Assembly (NCBI GenBank): GCA_951812625.1
Contig: CATOSP010000003.1
Location: 371,335-435,334 of the forward strand
Direction: 5' to 3'
Origin: an uncultured Dehalococcoidia bacterium
GTDB lineage: Bacteria; Chloroflexota; Dehalococcoidia; Lucifugimonadales; UBA3495
DNA length: 64,000 bases
Below the pieces are notes generated by a model. It was given only the letters and a program-made list of their open reading frames with translations. It ran no database searches and was not told the DNA's origin. This document shows positions 25,295 through 37,900 of this stretch, in pieces. A program made the position numbers and the translations under genes. How positions within the stretch are numbered: position 1 is the stretch's first letter; every line of letters starts with the position of its first letter.

Positions 25295-25801
25295 GTGAGC
25301 ATGGAACCCTCCCGGCCACTGTCCCAGAGTGGCCCGGTCCGCATCTCGTCACTCGATCTGGGGGAGTGTGTGGCAGGACTGGTAAATGTCGTAGCCAAGG
25401 GGATGGCCGATCAGGTTGCTTCCCACGACCTCATCCCGCTGGAGTTCGCCCTTCTCAGGGCCTTTCTGAGGCAGGAGGAGTGGACCACGACCCAGCTGGC
25501 CCAGGTGCTCCCCGTCAAGCCGTCCCGCATCAGCCGCGTGGTCACCAAGCTGGCCGACAGGGGCCTGATAAGCAGGCGGCGTCCACGCAAAGACCGTCGG
25601 GTCGTGATACTCACGCTGACCGAAGAGGGGAAGGCGTTTACGGTTGAACTCCACCGGCGCGTACAGGCCCACGACGCCAGGCTCTCTGTGGGTGTGACCG
25701 AGCAGGAGATGGTTGCCCTGGCGTCCGCCACCTCCAAGATCATGGCCAACCATGCCTCTCTCTCGCAGTCCCGCAGCTCGCAGCCGCTAGGCGTCCAATG
25801 A
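25295..25801 (+). CDS. MarR-family transcriptional regulator
   Basis: 168 residues from GTG 25295 (ATG 25301 is the alternative; the upstream TTG at 25274 precedes the ribosome site AAAGGAG at 25277-25283). The winged helix is clear: WTTTQLAQVLPVKPSRISRV as recognition region and LISRRRPRKDRRVVILTLTE as the beta wing with the DxR motif. MarR proteins are dimeric repressors relieved by phenolic or oxidative ligands. It lies 142 bp upstream of, and in line with, the giant Calx-beta gene, which makes that gene a possible target. The C-terminal Ser/Gln-rich tail is unremarkable. Confidence 0.88.
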   Translation: MSMEPSRPLSQSGPVRISSLDLGECVAGLVNVVAKGMADQVASHDLIPLEFALLRAFLRQEEWTTTQLAQVLPVKPSRISRVVTKLADRGLISRRRPRKDRRVVILTLTEEGKAFTVELHRRVQAHDARLSVGVTEQEMVALASATSKIMANHASLSQSRSSQPLGVQ

Positions 25802-25943
25802 AATCGCCGAATACATCCCCTGTATGTCAGCGCAAAGGAACCGTGCGCGGCAAGCCACTCCCCAGATGTTTCCGGCGTCCGGAGACGCGCGCCTCAAATG
25901 GACCGGAACCATCTGCCGGCCTCAGCCGGTTCGGGAGGGATCT

Positions 25944-28900
25944 GTGATCCGTTCCGCCGGACCGGTACTGATTCACCTGCTGCCAGCCTCCGCACTGGCC
26001 GTGTGCCTGGCCGGAGCGCTGGCCATGTTCCTTGCCTCAACTGCCCACGCCCAGAACAGCGACCTGCCGGTAATCAGCATCACCAACTCCCAGCCCGTGG
26101 TGTACGAGGGCGACGACGCGGTCTTCACCCTGACCCGGACCGGGGACACCAGTCAACAGCTGACAGTGGAGGTGGGGACCTATTATCACCAACAACGTTC
26201 GAGCACTTTCCAAGTGCACTCAGTCACCTTCGAGGCAAGTTCCGGTACTGCCCCTCTGACCGTAACCGTGGAGCATGACGGCAAGCTCGAAACTCTGGAC
26301 TATCTCAACGCGGAGATCATCAGCGGCGGGAACAGCCCGTACCGGATCGAGAACATCAACACCGGCAGTGCCGGTGTGTCGGTCCAAGACCGGCTGGTGA
26401 CCATCGCCGCCAGTCCGGCCAGCATGACCGAGGGGGAAACGGCGACCTTCACCCTCACCCGCCCCGGCTCCACGGACGAGAAGTTGGTCGTAAACATATC
26501 CGTTTCCGACCCCGGCTCATTCCTGCGGGGAGACCACTGGGAACCCGGCCCCGTCCTTCCCACCGAGGTGGAGTTCGTCACCGGCTCCAGCACCGCCACA
26601 TTCACCCTGGACACCAAGGACGACCGGCGGGACATAGCCAATAACACCCTGACGGTTACCGTCGAAAACGGGACCGACTACCATCCCGGCAGTCCCGCCT
26701 CCGCCAGCGTCAACGTGACCGACAACGACACGGCGCCGGAGTTGGAATTGAGCGTCGGACAGGAATCCATAGAGGAGGGAGGGTCCACCACCATAACCGT
26801 TAGCCGCGTAGGGAGCGACACTACGGCCGCCGTGGACATAGTCGTGGAAAGCGGGTTCCGGGGCCAGTTGAAAAAGAGCTACACCGGCATTGATGCGGGG
26901 AGTTCGGATATCGTCTTTACCGTTCGCACCGACGACAACGACCTGGATGAGGCCAACCGGGTGTACGAGTTTAACCTGCTGCGCTATCCCGAGGGATACG
27001 GCGCCGACGTTCAGGACGAATACTGGACTGTCAAAGGTTCCTCCACCGCCACTGTCGCCGTAACCGACAACGACCTCCCCGTGCTAGGGGTAGAGGCCAT
27101 TGCCGAGTCCCGCAATGAGGGGGAGAGCGTCGCGTTTCGCGTGGTGCGGGAAGGGGATATCACCACCGATCTCAACATCTACCTGGAATTCTCCGAGGTC
27201 ACTCATGTCGTGGACAGGAGCGCCTACCCCTTCGCGAGAAACCTGAGCACCTGGATTTACCAGGGGAATACCAGTTTGGTCAAGAGCTACCTAGCCGAAA
27301 GCGGCGACGGCGACGAGCCCGAGGGTTTGCTCACGGCGCGAATCCCCCCGGACCCCACCTACCGGATAGACCCGGCCAGGGCCACCGCTTCGACCCGAAT
27401 TATCGATACCGACCCGCCGCCCACCATATCCGTCGCCGACACAAGTGCGTCCGAGGGCGACGGTACCATCGATTTCACCGTAACCCTGAGCGCGGCCTCG
27501 GGACGGGAGGTGACCGTGGACGCCTACGTCCGGGACGGCACGGCGGTAGGCGGTTCCGACTACAAGCTGGCCGAGGGCGTCCTCGTCTTCCAGCCGGGCC
27601 AAGCTTCCCGCACTATTGCCGTCCCGCTGATCGACGACAACCTGTCCGAACCGGACGAGACCCTCACCCTCACCCTCGACAACCCCTCCAACGCCGTGCT
27701 GTCCGACAGTCAGACCTCCATCACCGTGACCGGCACCATTGAGGACGACGAACCGGTGGTGTCCATCGCTGCCAGCAAGTCCCAGATCAGCGAGGGAGAG
27801 ACGGCGATGTTTGACCTTACCCGCACCGGCAACACCGGCGAGGCGCTTACCGTGCCCCTGCTGGTGGTTTCCAGCGGGCTCGCCGCAACCCTGGCCCGGA
27901 ATCAGGAGGCAACCTTCCCCGCCGGAGAAACGACAACCACCTGGAAACATCCCACCGTGGATGACGCCTACTACGGAGTGGATGGCCGGATAGTCGTGAC
28001 GGTGCCCTCACCCCATCAGTTGGACCCTCCCCAGCCAGCCACCTACCGGGTGGACGCGGCCGACGCCCGAGTCACGGTAAAGGACAATGACCTACCCACG
28101 GTGACCATCGTGCCGGACCATCACGACCGCACCGAGGGCCAGGACGTGACGTTTACCCTGACTAGGCGAGGGAACCCCACCAGTCCCCTGACCGTCAAGG
28201 TCAGCGTGACCGGCGGGGACACATTCATCACCGGTACACGGCCGGCGACGGTCCAGTTTCCGGTGGGCCGGCACACAACGTCGCTGACCCTTAACACGGA
28301 GAATGACCCCGGTGAGGACGAACACGCCATAGTGCGCGTGGAGATTACCGCCGACCCCGGATACACGGCAGGCAACCCCGACAGCGCCGAGGTGACGCTT
28401 TTCGACACCCTGCGCACCTACCCGTCGGTCTCTATCCGTGCCGACAAGAGTGTGGTAACCGAGGGCGATAACGCGGCCTTCACCCTGACCAGGTCGGTCT
28501 ACCAGTTGGGCCAGGCCCTCACCGTGCAGGTGCAGGTGCAAGAAACCCGGTGGAATGACAATCTCCAGGACAGCGCTCCCGACCCCTATACCGGCAACTA
28601 TTACCAGCGGACCACGGTCAGTGATCTTGAAGTGGAATTCGCGGCCAACTCGCGGACCGCCACCCTGGCCCGAGCCACCGAAGACGAGGCGCTGAACGAC
28701 GGCAACAGCAGGGTGAGGGTGGCGATCAAATTAGGACAATACACCCTGACCCCGGGCCCCGCCGCCGCCGAGGTGTGGGTCAGGGACGACGACATTCCCA
28801 CGGTTACGGTCGACACGGCGTATTCGGCGAGAGTGGACAATGAGGGCGTTCCCGACCCCATCAGGGACGAAAACGGGGTACCCAGCTCACGCCCGTTCGC

Positions 28901-31900
28901 CGGGACCGGATTCAGCGATTGGACTGAAACCTTGACCCAATGGCCAGGGGTCGTCTTGAGCCGCACCGGCGATACCACGAACACCCTCCACATACGCGGC
29001 CATAGCTACTCCATTGCCCGGTGGGACCAGTCCGTGTTCGTCCATGCCGGGAGTGCTCTGGTCGACGGGAACGTGCTTGTATCCACTGGTCTTTACCAGG
29101 CGACTCCTACCATTGAGGAAGCCCTTGCCGGCGACCTCCTCCCTCCGGCTGGTTCCACTAATAAAGACTATCGAACCGCAATCTACCCCGGGGATGCGAG
29201 CACTTTTAACTACCGGCCGCCGTTTGGGGTTGGCCCCCTGGGTGGAGCGGCCTACGCCGTAATCTACACCTACTACTGCGAGGAAGTCCCGGGAGATTGT
29301 GGATATTTTCCCCAGTACCGCGTGGGAGAGTCCAACGTAGCCAAGTACCGGATCCACAACAGCGCCCAAGGCGTGCGCGTCGAGGCCGGTGCGGGACCGG
29401 CGACCGAGGGCGATGACGTAACCTTCACGCTGCACCGCTACGGCGGCAAGTTCAACGACTTGGTCTATCCGATCACCGTCAAGGTGCTGGTGACCCAGGA
29501 AGGCCAGTTCATCGACGGCGCCCCTCCACAGGAGGTGACCTTTGCCGGAAGCCCGGATGTAATCACCTCGGAGGCCCGTCTTGGGGAACTCACCAAGACG
29601 ATCACCATCGCCACTGACGACGACGCACTGGACGAGGCGGACGGCGCAATTACCCTGACCATCGTCCCGCTGACGGGTGATGAGGTGGAGGCAGCCATCA
29701 GGACCTACGAACCGGTGGAGGGAAACGAATTCTCCGACTGGTCCAGCACAGCCGCCGTGCAGGTCCTCGACAACGACGAACTGGGTTACTCCATTTCCGA
29801 CGCCAGCGGCCGTGAAAAGACCGGTAGCCTGGAGTTCACGGTCACCCTGCCCGCCGCCAGCACGTTGGAGACCAACGTGGACTGGGCCACCGCGGCGGCG
29901 ACGGGTGAAGCCCACCCGAACCCGGCCACCGAGGGCGTGGACTACGAGGCGGCCAGCGGCACCCTCACCTTCGCCGCCGGCGACACCTCCAAGACCGTCA
30001 CGGTGACCGTCTTGAACGACCACTTTAACGAGGAAAACGAGACCTTTCTCGTACAGTTGACCAACCCGGTGGGAGCGACCCTGACGGACCCGACCGGTAC
30101 GGGGACCATCGACGACGACGACCTCACCCAGACCGTCTTCGTGTTCCCGGACACCGAATCGGTGGAAGAAGGGCGGGATGCGGCCTTCCGTATAGAGAGG
30201 CGTGCCCTGCTAGGTGGCATTCCATTTTCCCCGGGCCCGGAGAATCCCGGGGACAGGGTGGTCCTGGAGTTGGCAGTGGAACAGACGGGGGACTTCCTGG
30301 GTGTTCCGCTGCCAACCACCGTCGTCTTCGAGTCGGGCGATTGGGGGGACAGAATTGTGAGGGTGCCGACGGTGGATGACGACGCCTTCGAGGCCGATGG
30401 GTCGGTGAAACTGTGGGTTGCCAACGCCAGCCCGCCGGCGCTCAAAACCAACCCGGAAGTTAGCCGCGCGACCGTGGCTGTCTGGGACAACGATATCGGG
30501 CTGTCCGTCGCCGATGCTGACGCCAGTGAGGAGGACGGGACGATTACCTTCAAGGTCAGCCTGAAAGAGGCGGCGGCAAGGGAGGTAACAGTGGATGTGG
30601 CGACGGTGGACGGCACCGCCACGTCCCACGGGGTGGTCACCGCCACCGACTTCGGCAAGGACTTCGAGGCCAAGAGTACGACCCTCACCTTCGCGGAAGG
30701 GGAACAGGAGAAGGAATTCAACGTAACGCTGTTGGAGGACAAGTGGGATGAGGAGGTCGAGACTTTCACCGTGGAGCTGAGCAACCCGGAGGGCGGCCGG
30801 TTGCAGGACGCTTCCGCCACCGGCACTGTCAGGGACCACAATGAGTACTTGGTGGCTCGGCTTATCCCGCCGTCGAAAAGGAGGATACCGGAAGATACGG
30901 ACCAACCGGTGCGATTCAGGGTGAGCTTAAGCCACGGGACGGTCGCGGCCAGCGAGAGAAATGTACAGGTGGAGTGGCGTGTGACTCCGGGCACGGCCAC
31001 CCACGGTGACGACTATGTGGAGTCCGCCGGCATCCTCCGGTTTCCGCCCGGACATACCAACGGCTTCTTTGAGGTCCACATGGTGGACGATTCCCTCTTC
31101 GAAGCCAAGACCGAGGACTTCATGGTTCAGTTGCTCGACAGGAGGACAGCGGACTCGAAAACAAAGAGGGTGGACCTTCACGCCACCGAATATTCCACCA
31201 CCATCCATATCCGGGATACCGACCAGTTGGCGGCCGCCATCTCAGCCGATGCCGAGACCGTTGCCGAGGGCGGGGACGCCACCTTCACGGTGCGGCTTGC
31301 GGGCGCCAAAGCCACGGCACCGGTGAGTGTCGAGTACGCGACGGAAGGCACGGCAACTTCCGGAGTCGACTACACCGCGCCCAGCGGCGCCCTGACCATA
31401 CCCGTAGGCCAGACCTCCGGCGTCATCTCCATCGCCACGCTTGACGACAGCGAGGCAGACCCGGACGAGACGCTGAAGTTGAAGATCGCCAAGGCAACGT
31501 CGCTGGAGCGGCCGGTGGTCAGGAAGGGGGGTACGGCCTCCGTCACCATCCTGGACTCGGGTGCAGAGTCAATCTCAGTTGGGCCGGTCCCAACGACGGA
31601 CGAGGGAACGGTCGCCGCCGCCGAGGCCGCGGAAGGCGAAGACCTGCAATTCCAGGTCAAGCTGTCCCAAGCAACCAATGCCCCGGTGAGCGTCACTTGG
31701 GAGACCCGCGAGTACACGGAAGACGCCTCGGCGGATGGCACGGCCACGGCAGATGTTGACTACACCACTGCCAGCGACACGGCAACCATTGCCGCTGGCA
31801 GCACCTCGGCCACCTTCACCGTCGCGACCACGCAGGACACGGTGGCCGAGCCGGACGAACTCCTGCGGGTGGTCCTGACCGGCGCCACCCGGGCCGTGGA

Positions 31901-34900
31901 TGCCGGCACACCCGAGGCAGTACCCCTGGGGGTCTTTTCCGCCCTCGGCAAAATCCTGGACGACGACGACCCGCCCACCGGCGTGACGCTCATGGTGTCA
32001 CCCTCGTCGGTAGCCGAAGGGGCGGACGAGACGGCGTTGACCGTCACCGCCATGCTGGACGGCGACAGCACGCTGCCGGTCGCCGCAACGGTGCCGGTGA
32101 ATATAGCCGACGGCACGGCCGATAGGGAGGACTACAAGGCCACAACGGCAACCATCACCATCCCCGCCGAGCAGTCCAGAGCCACCGGGACTCTGAAGCT
32201 GACTCCTCTGAACGACACCATCTCGGAGGGCGATGAGACGGTAAAGGTGGCCGGGACCGCCGGGGAACTGACCGTATCTCCGGCAGAGGTGACCATTACA
32301 GACGACGACGATCCGCCTACGGGAGTAATCCTGTCGGTGGTCCCCGACGCAGTTGCCGAGGACGGTGGAGAAACGACGCTGGCCGTCACCGCCACCCTGG
32401 ACGGCGGCAATCCGCTGGTGACAGACACCCAGGTGTCGGTCACTGTGTCCGATGGCACGGCCGGTAGCGAGGACTATACGGCCACAACGGCAACTATCAC
32501 CATCCCCGCCCGGAAGTCCAGCGCCACCGGAACGTTGAACCTGACCCCGGTGGACGACAGCATTTCCGAGGGCGCTGAGACGGTGCAGGTGACCGGCGCT
32601 GCCGGGGACTTGACCGTATCTCCGGTAGAGGTGACCATCACCGACAACGACAGTGCGCCGACCGGAATCGAGTTGTCCGTAACCCCAACGGAGGTTGCCG
32701 AGGACGCCGGGACAGCAAGCCTGCAGGTCACGGCGGCATTGACCGAAGGGAAGGTCCGGTCAGTGGACACCGCGGTCACGCTGAGCGTCCATGATGTGAC
32801 TGCCTTCTCCGGCGAGGACTACACGGTCCCCTCAAATGTGACCCTCACCATCTCCGCTGAGAGCACCAGCGGGACGGCGGCTCTGTCCCTGCCAGTACTG
32901 GACGACAGTATCCACGAAGGGCCAGAGGAGGTTGCCGTCCGCGGGAGCAATGCCGACCCCGGTCTGCCGGTAACGGGAGTCCGTGTCACCATCAATGACA
33001 ACGACACTGAGCCTACGGCTATCGTCCTGTCTCTGGACAAGGACCGGATTCCCGAGGGGGCTGGGCTGCAGGACCTGACCGTGAAGGCGACTCTGAGCGG
33101 GGGCGGCACCAGGAAGTCCGATACTTCTATCACGTTGACCACCAGCAACGACACAACCACCGATTCGGACTATTCATCGTTGCCGGCAACGCTGTCCATC
33201 GCCGCGGGTTGGGTTGCGGGCACCGCCACGCTGACGGTGGCTCCGGTTGACGACTCTATTGACGAGGATGACGAGACCCTAAAGTTGATGGCGTCCACCG
33301 CGGTGCCCGGCTTCCAGACGCCGCAACATGTCATCATCACTATCACCGACGATGACGATGCGGGAGTGACTGTCACCCCTAACGAGTTGACCGTCCTGGA
33401 GGGCCGGAGCGAGTCCTACACCGTGGTCCTGAAGACCCAGCCCTCATCCGACGTGACCGTGACCGTCAGCGGCCACGCCGACACCGACATTAACCTGGAC
33501 AAGACCACGTTGACCTTCACATCGGAGAACTGGGATACGGCGCAGACGGTGAAGGTGACCGCCGCCGAGGACGGCGACGCCGACACGGACGCAGACGTGA
33601 CCCTGAGCCACGCCGTTACCAGCACCGACAGCCTCTACGACGGGGCGACGGCCTCATCGGTCACCGTGTCCATCACGGAGAAGGACACCGCCGGGGTGAC
33701 GGTCAACCCCACGTCTCTGACAGTCAGGGAGGGAGATACAGACGGGGCGAGCTACACGGTGGTCCTCGACACCCAGCCCTCAGCTGGCGTGGAGGTGACG
33801 GTCAGCGGCCACGCCAACACCGACGTGAACCTGGACAAGACCACGCTGACCTTCACGACAGACACCTGGGACACGGCGCAGTCGGTGAAGGTGACCGCCG
33901 CCGAGGACGACGACGCCGACACGGACGCAGACGTGACCCTGAGCCACGCCGTTACCAGCACCGACAGCCTGTACGAAGGGGCGACCTCCAACAGCGTAAA
34001 GGTGACCATAATCGAGGTCGACGACCCCCAAGTGACGGTGAGCTTCGAGCAGTCGAGCTACACCGTGGCTGAGGGGAGCAATGTAACCATCAAGGTGAAG
34101 CTGAGCGCGGACCCGGAGCAGGAGGAGGTGGTCCCCCTCACCGCCACGGACCAGGGCGGCGCCACCGCCGCCGACTACTCCGGGGTGCCAACCAGTCTGA
34201 CCTTCAACAGCGGGGACACCGAGAAGAGCTTCACCTTCACCGCCGAGGCCGACAGCGTGGACGACGACGGTGAGTCGGTGAAGCTCACCTTCGGGACCCT
34301 GCCCACTGGGGTGAGCGAGGGCGCCACCAAGGAGGCCACCGTAGCCATCACCGACGACGACGTGCCGTCCGTGACAGTGAGCTTCGAAGAGGGCTCATAC
34401 ACGGTTGCCGAGGGCAGCGATGTAACCATCAAGGTGAAGCTGAGCGCGGACCCGGAGCAGGAGGTGGTGGTCCCCTTCACCGCCACGGACCAGGGCGGCG
34501 CGTCCGCCGCCGACTACTCCGGGGTGCCAACCAGTCTGACCTTCAACAGCGGGGACACCGAGAAGAGCTTCACCTTCACCGCCGAGGCCGACAGCGTGGA
34601 CGACGACGGTGAGTCGGTGAAGCTCACCTTCGGGACCCTGCCCGCCGGGGTGAGCGAGGGTACCACCAAGGAGGCCACCGTAGCCATCACCGACGACGAC
34701 GTGCCGTCCGTGACAGTGAGCTTCGAAGAGGGCTCATACACGGTTGCCGAGGGCAGCGATGTAACCATCAAGGTGAAGCTGAGCGCGGACCCGGAGCGGG
34801 AGGTGATCATTCCTCTCTCGGCGACGGACGAGGGCGGAGCGTCCGCCGCCGACTACTCCGGCGTCCCGACCAGTCTGACCTTCCAGAGCGGGGATACCGA

Positions 34901-37900
34901 GAAGAGCTTCGATTTCATGGCGGAGGCCGACAGCGTGGACGACGACGGGGAGTCGGTGAAACTCACCTTCGGGACCCTGCCCAACGGAGTGAGCGAGGGT
35001 ACCACCAAGGAGGCCACCGTCGCCATCACTGACGACGACGTACCCAGTGTCAGCGTGATGTTCGAGCAGTCCAGCTACACCGTGGCGGAGGGAAGCAGCG
35101 TGACGGTGAAGGTGCAGTTGAGCGCGGACCCGGAGCGGGAGGTGTCCATACCCATCGCTGCCACCGACCAGGGCGGCGCCACAGGCGATGACTACTCCGG
35201 GGTCCCGACCAGTCTGACCTTCCAGAGCGGGGACACCGAGAAGTCCTTCACCTTCACCGCCGAGGCCGACGACCTGGACGACGACGACGAGTCAGTGAAG
35301 CTGACCTTTGGGACGCTTCCGACGGGAGTTTCGGAAGGGACCACCAAGGAGGCCACCGTCGCCATCACCGACGACGACGTACCCCAGGTGACGGTCAGCT
35401 TCGAGCAGTCCAGCTACACCGTGGCCGAGAGCGACGACTCGGCTACCCCCGGTGTAGAGGAGAACAAGGCAACCATCAAAGTCAGCCTCAGCGCGGACCC
35501 CGAGCGCACCGTCACCATCCCGATCACCAGGACCGACCAGGGCGGCGCCACCGCCGACGACTACTCCGGAGTGCCCACCAGTCTGACCTTCCAGAGCGGG
35601 GATACCGAGAAGTCCTTCACCTTCACCGCCGAGGCCGACGACCTGGACGACGACGACGAGTCAGTGAAGCTGACCTTTGGGACGCTTCCGACGGGAGTTT
35701 CGGAAGGGACCACCAAGGAGGCCACCGTCGCCATCACCGACGACGACGTACCCCAGGTGACGGTCAGCTTCGGGCAGTCCAGTTACACCGTGGCCGAGAG
35801 CGACGACTCGACTACCCCCGGTGTAGAGGAGAACAAGGCAACCATCAAAGTCAGCCTGAGCGCGGACCCGGAGCGGCAGGTGGTCATCCCCCTCACCGCC
35901 ACCAACCAAGGCGGAGCGTCCTCTTCCGACTACAGCGGGGTTCCAGCCGACGTGACCTTCCAGAGCGGAGACACCGAGCAGTCCTTCACCTTCACCGCCG
36001 AGGCCGACGACCTGGACGACGACGACGAGTCAGTGAAGCTGACCTTTGGGACGCTTCCGACGGGAGTTTCGGAAGGGACCACCAAGGAGGCCACCGTCGC
36101 CATCAACGACGACGACGTACCCCAGGTGACGGTCAGCTTCGAGCAGTCCAGCTACACCGTGGCCGAGAGCGACGACTCGGCTACCCCCGGTGTAGAGGAG
36201 AACAAGGCAACCATCAAGGTCAGCCTCAGCGCGGACCCGGAGCGGGAGGTGGTCATCCCCCTCACCGCCACGGACCAGGGCGGAGCCACAGGCGATGACT
36301 ACTCCGGGGTACCGACCAGTCTGACCTTCCAGAGCGGGGACACCGAGCAGTCCTTCACCTTCACCGCTGCAGCCGACGACTTGGACGACGACGACGAGTC
36401 GGTGAAGCTCACCTTCGGAACCCTGCCCGCCGGGGTGAGCGAGGGCGCCACCAGCGAGTCGACCGTCGCCATCAACGACGACGACGTGCCCCAGGTGACG
36501 GTCAGCTTCGAGCAGTCCAGCTACACCGTGGCCGAGAGCGACGACTCGGCTACCCCCGGTGTAGCGGAGAACAAGGCAACCATCAAGGTCAGCCTCAGCG
36601 CCGACCCCGAGCGCACCGTCACCATCCCGATCACCAGGACCGACCAGGGGGGAGCCACAGGCGATGACTACTCCGGGGTACCGACCAGTCTGACCTTCCA
36701 GAGCGGGGACACCGAGCAGTCCTTCACCTTCACCGCCGAGGCCGACAGCGACAACGACGATGGGGAGAGCGTGAAGCTCACCTTCGGGAGCCTGCCCGCC
36801 GGCGTGAGCGAGGGCACCACCAAGGAGGCCACGGTCACCATCACCGGGATAACAGTGACCGGGGATAGCGACTACTGCGGTGACGCCATCTGGTGCGCCG
36901 AACTGAAGCTGGCCGAGTGGGCGCATCCGGAGGAGGGCATGCCTCCCCTTTACATCTACCATGCTCTGAATCCCGACTCCAGCCTCAGCGAGGACCGCTT
37001 CACCTATCAGGGCGAGGACTTTACGATCATCAACATGGATATCCACGTTCTCCCCGAGGAGCTGTTCTACAACTCCCCCTACGCGGTGCTGGGAAGATCA
37101 ACGTTCTCTATCGCCATGGCCTCCGGTGGGGAGGACTGGTACACCGCCCGCGGGCCGGTCCATGAGGAGTACTACCGCGACTGGGTGCTGTATTTCGAGG
37201 ACCTGGCCTTGCCTTTCAAGGACGCACAGGTCGGTCTCGATAACACCCATTTCCTGTGGATGGACGCAGAGTGGTCCGTGTTCGACAATTCCGGCTTTGA
37301 CGGCGCAGGCACATACCGGCTGCGCATCGAAGAGCGCCAGCTCCCCGAGGACGGCGCCGATACCGAGCCCCCGGAATTGGTCGGGGCCACCATCAGAGAC
37401 GATGTCCTGACGATGACCTTTGACGAGGAACTGGATGACCAGGTGATGCCGTCGGGCCGGGTGTTCTACGTGACTTTCCAGAGCATCCGGGAGCCTTCGG
37501 CGGAACCGCCCAGGAGGGAGATTCGCAAGATCTCGATCACCGGGAAGCAGCTTGTGCTGACTCTCGACCGTCCGGTGGTCTGGGATGAATTAGTGGTGCT
37601 GCATTGCCTGGATTTGCCGTGGGGGGATTACATCCCGATCAAGGACCTGGCCGGGAACAAGGCGGAGCCATTGGAAACCTTCGTGGTGACCAATCTGATG
37701 CCCGACTCACCCCACTACCTTGAGGTTTCGCCCGGGGAGTCTGGGGAGTTGCGCGCCTCCTGGTATCCACCTTTCCATGACAATGGGTCTCCGCCAACCG
37801 GGTACAAGGTCCAGTGGAAGGAGGCCTCGGGCAGCTGGGACACGCCGTCAGACGTCTCCGAGGCGAACGCAACCGGGACATCCCACACCATCACCGGGCT

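Noticed and set aside
28887-30023. Leftward frames inside the giant genes (also 30210-30905, 36030-37046, 49729-51606)
   Set aside because: All are antisense to well-supported Calx-beta coding sequence and are explained by high GC and repeats.
34029-36846. CRISPR array
   Set aside because: The regular periodicity comes from 339/369-bp protein-coding repeats in a single open frame, not short repeats with unique spacers.
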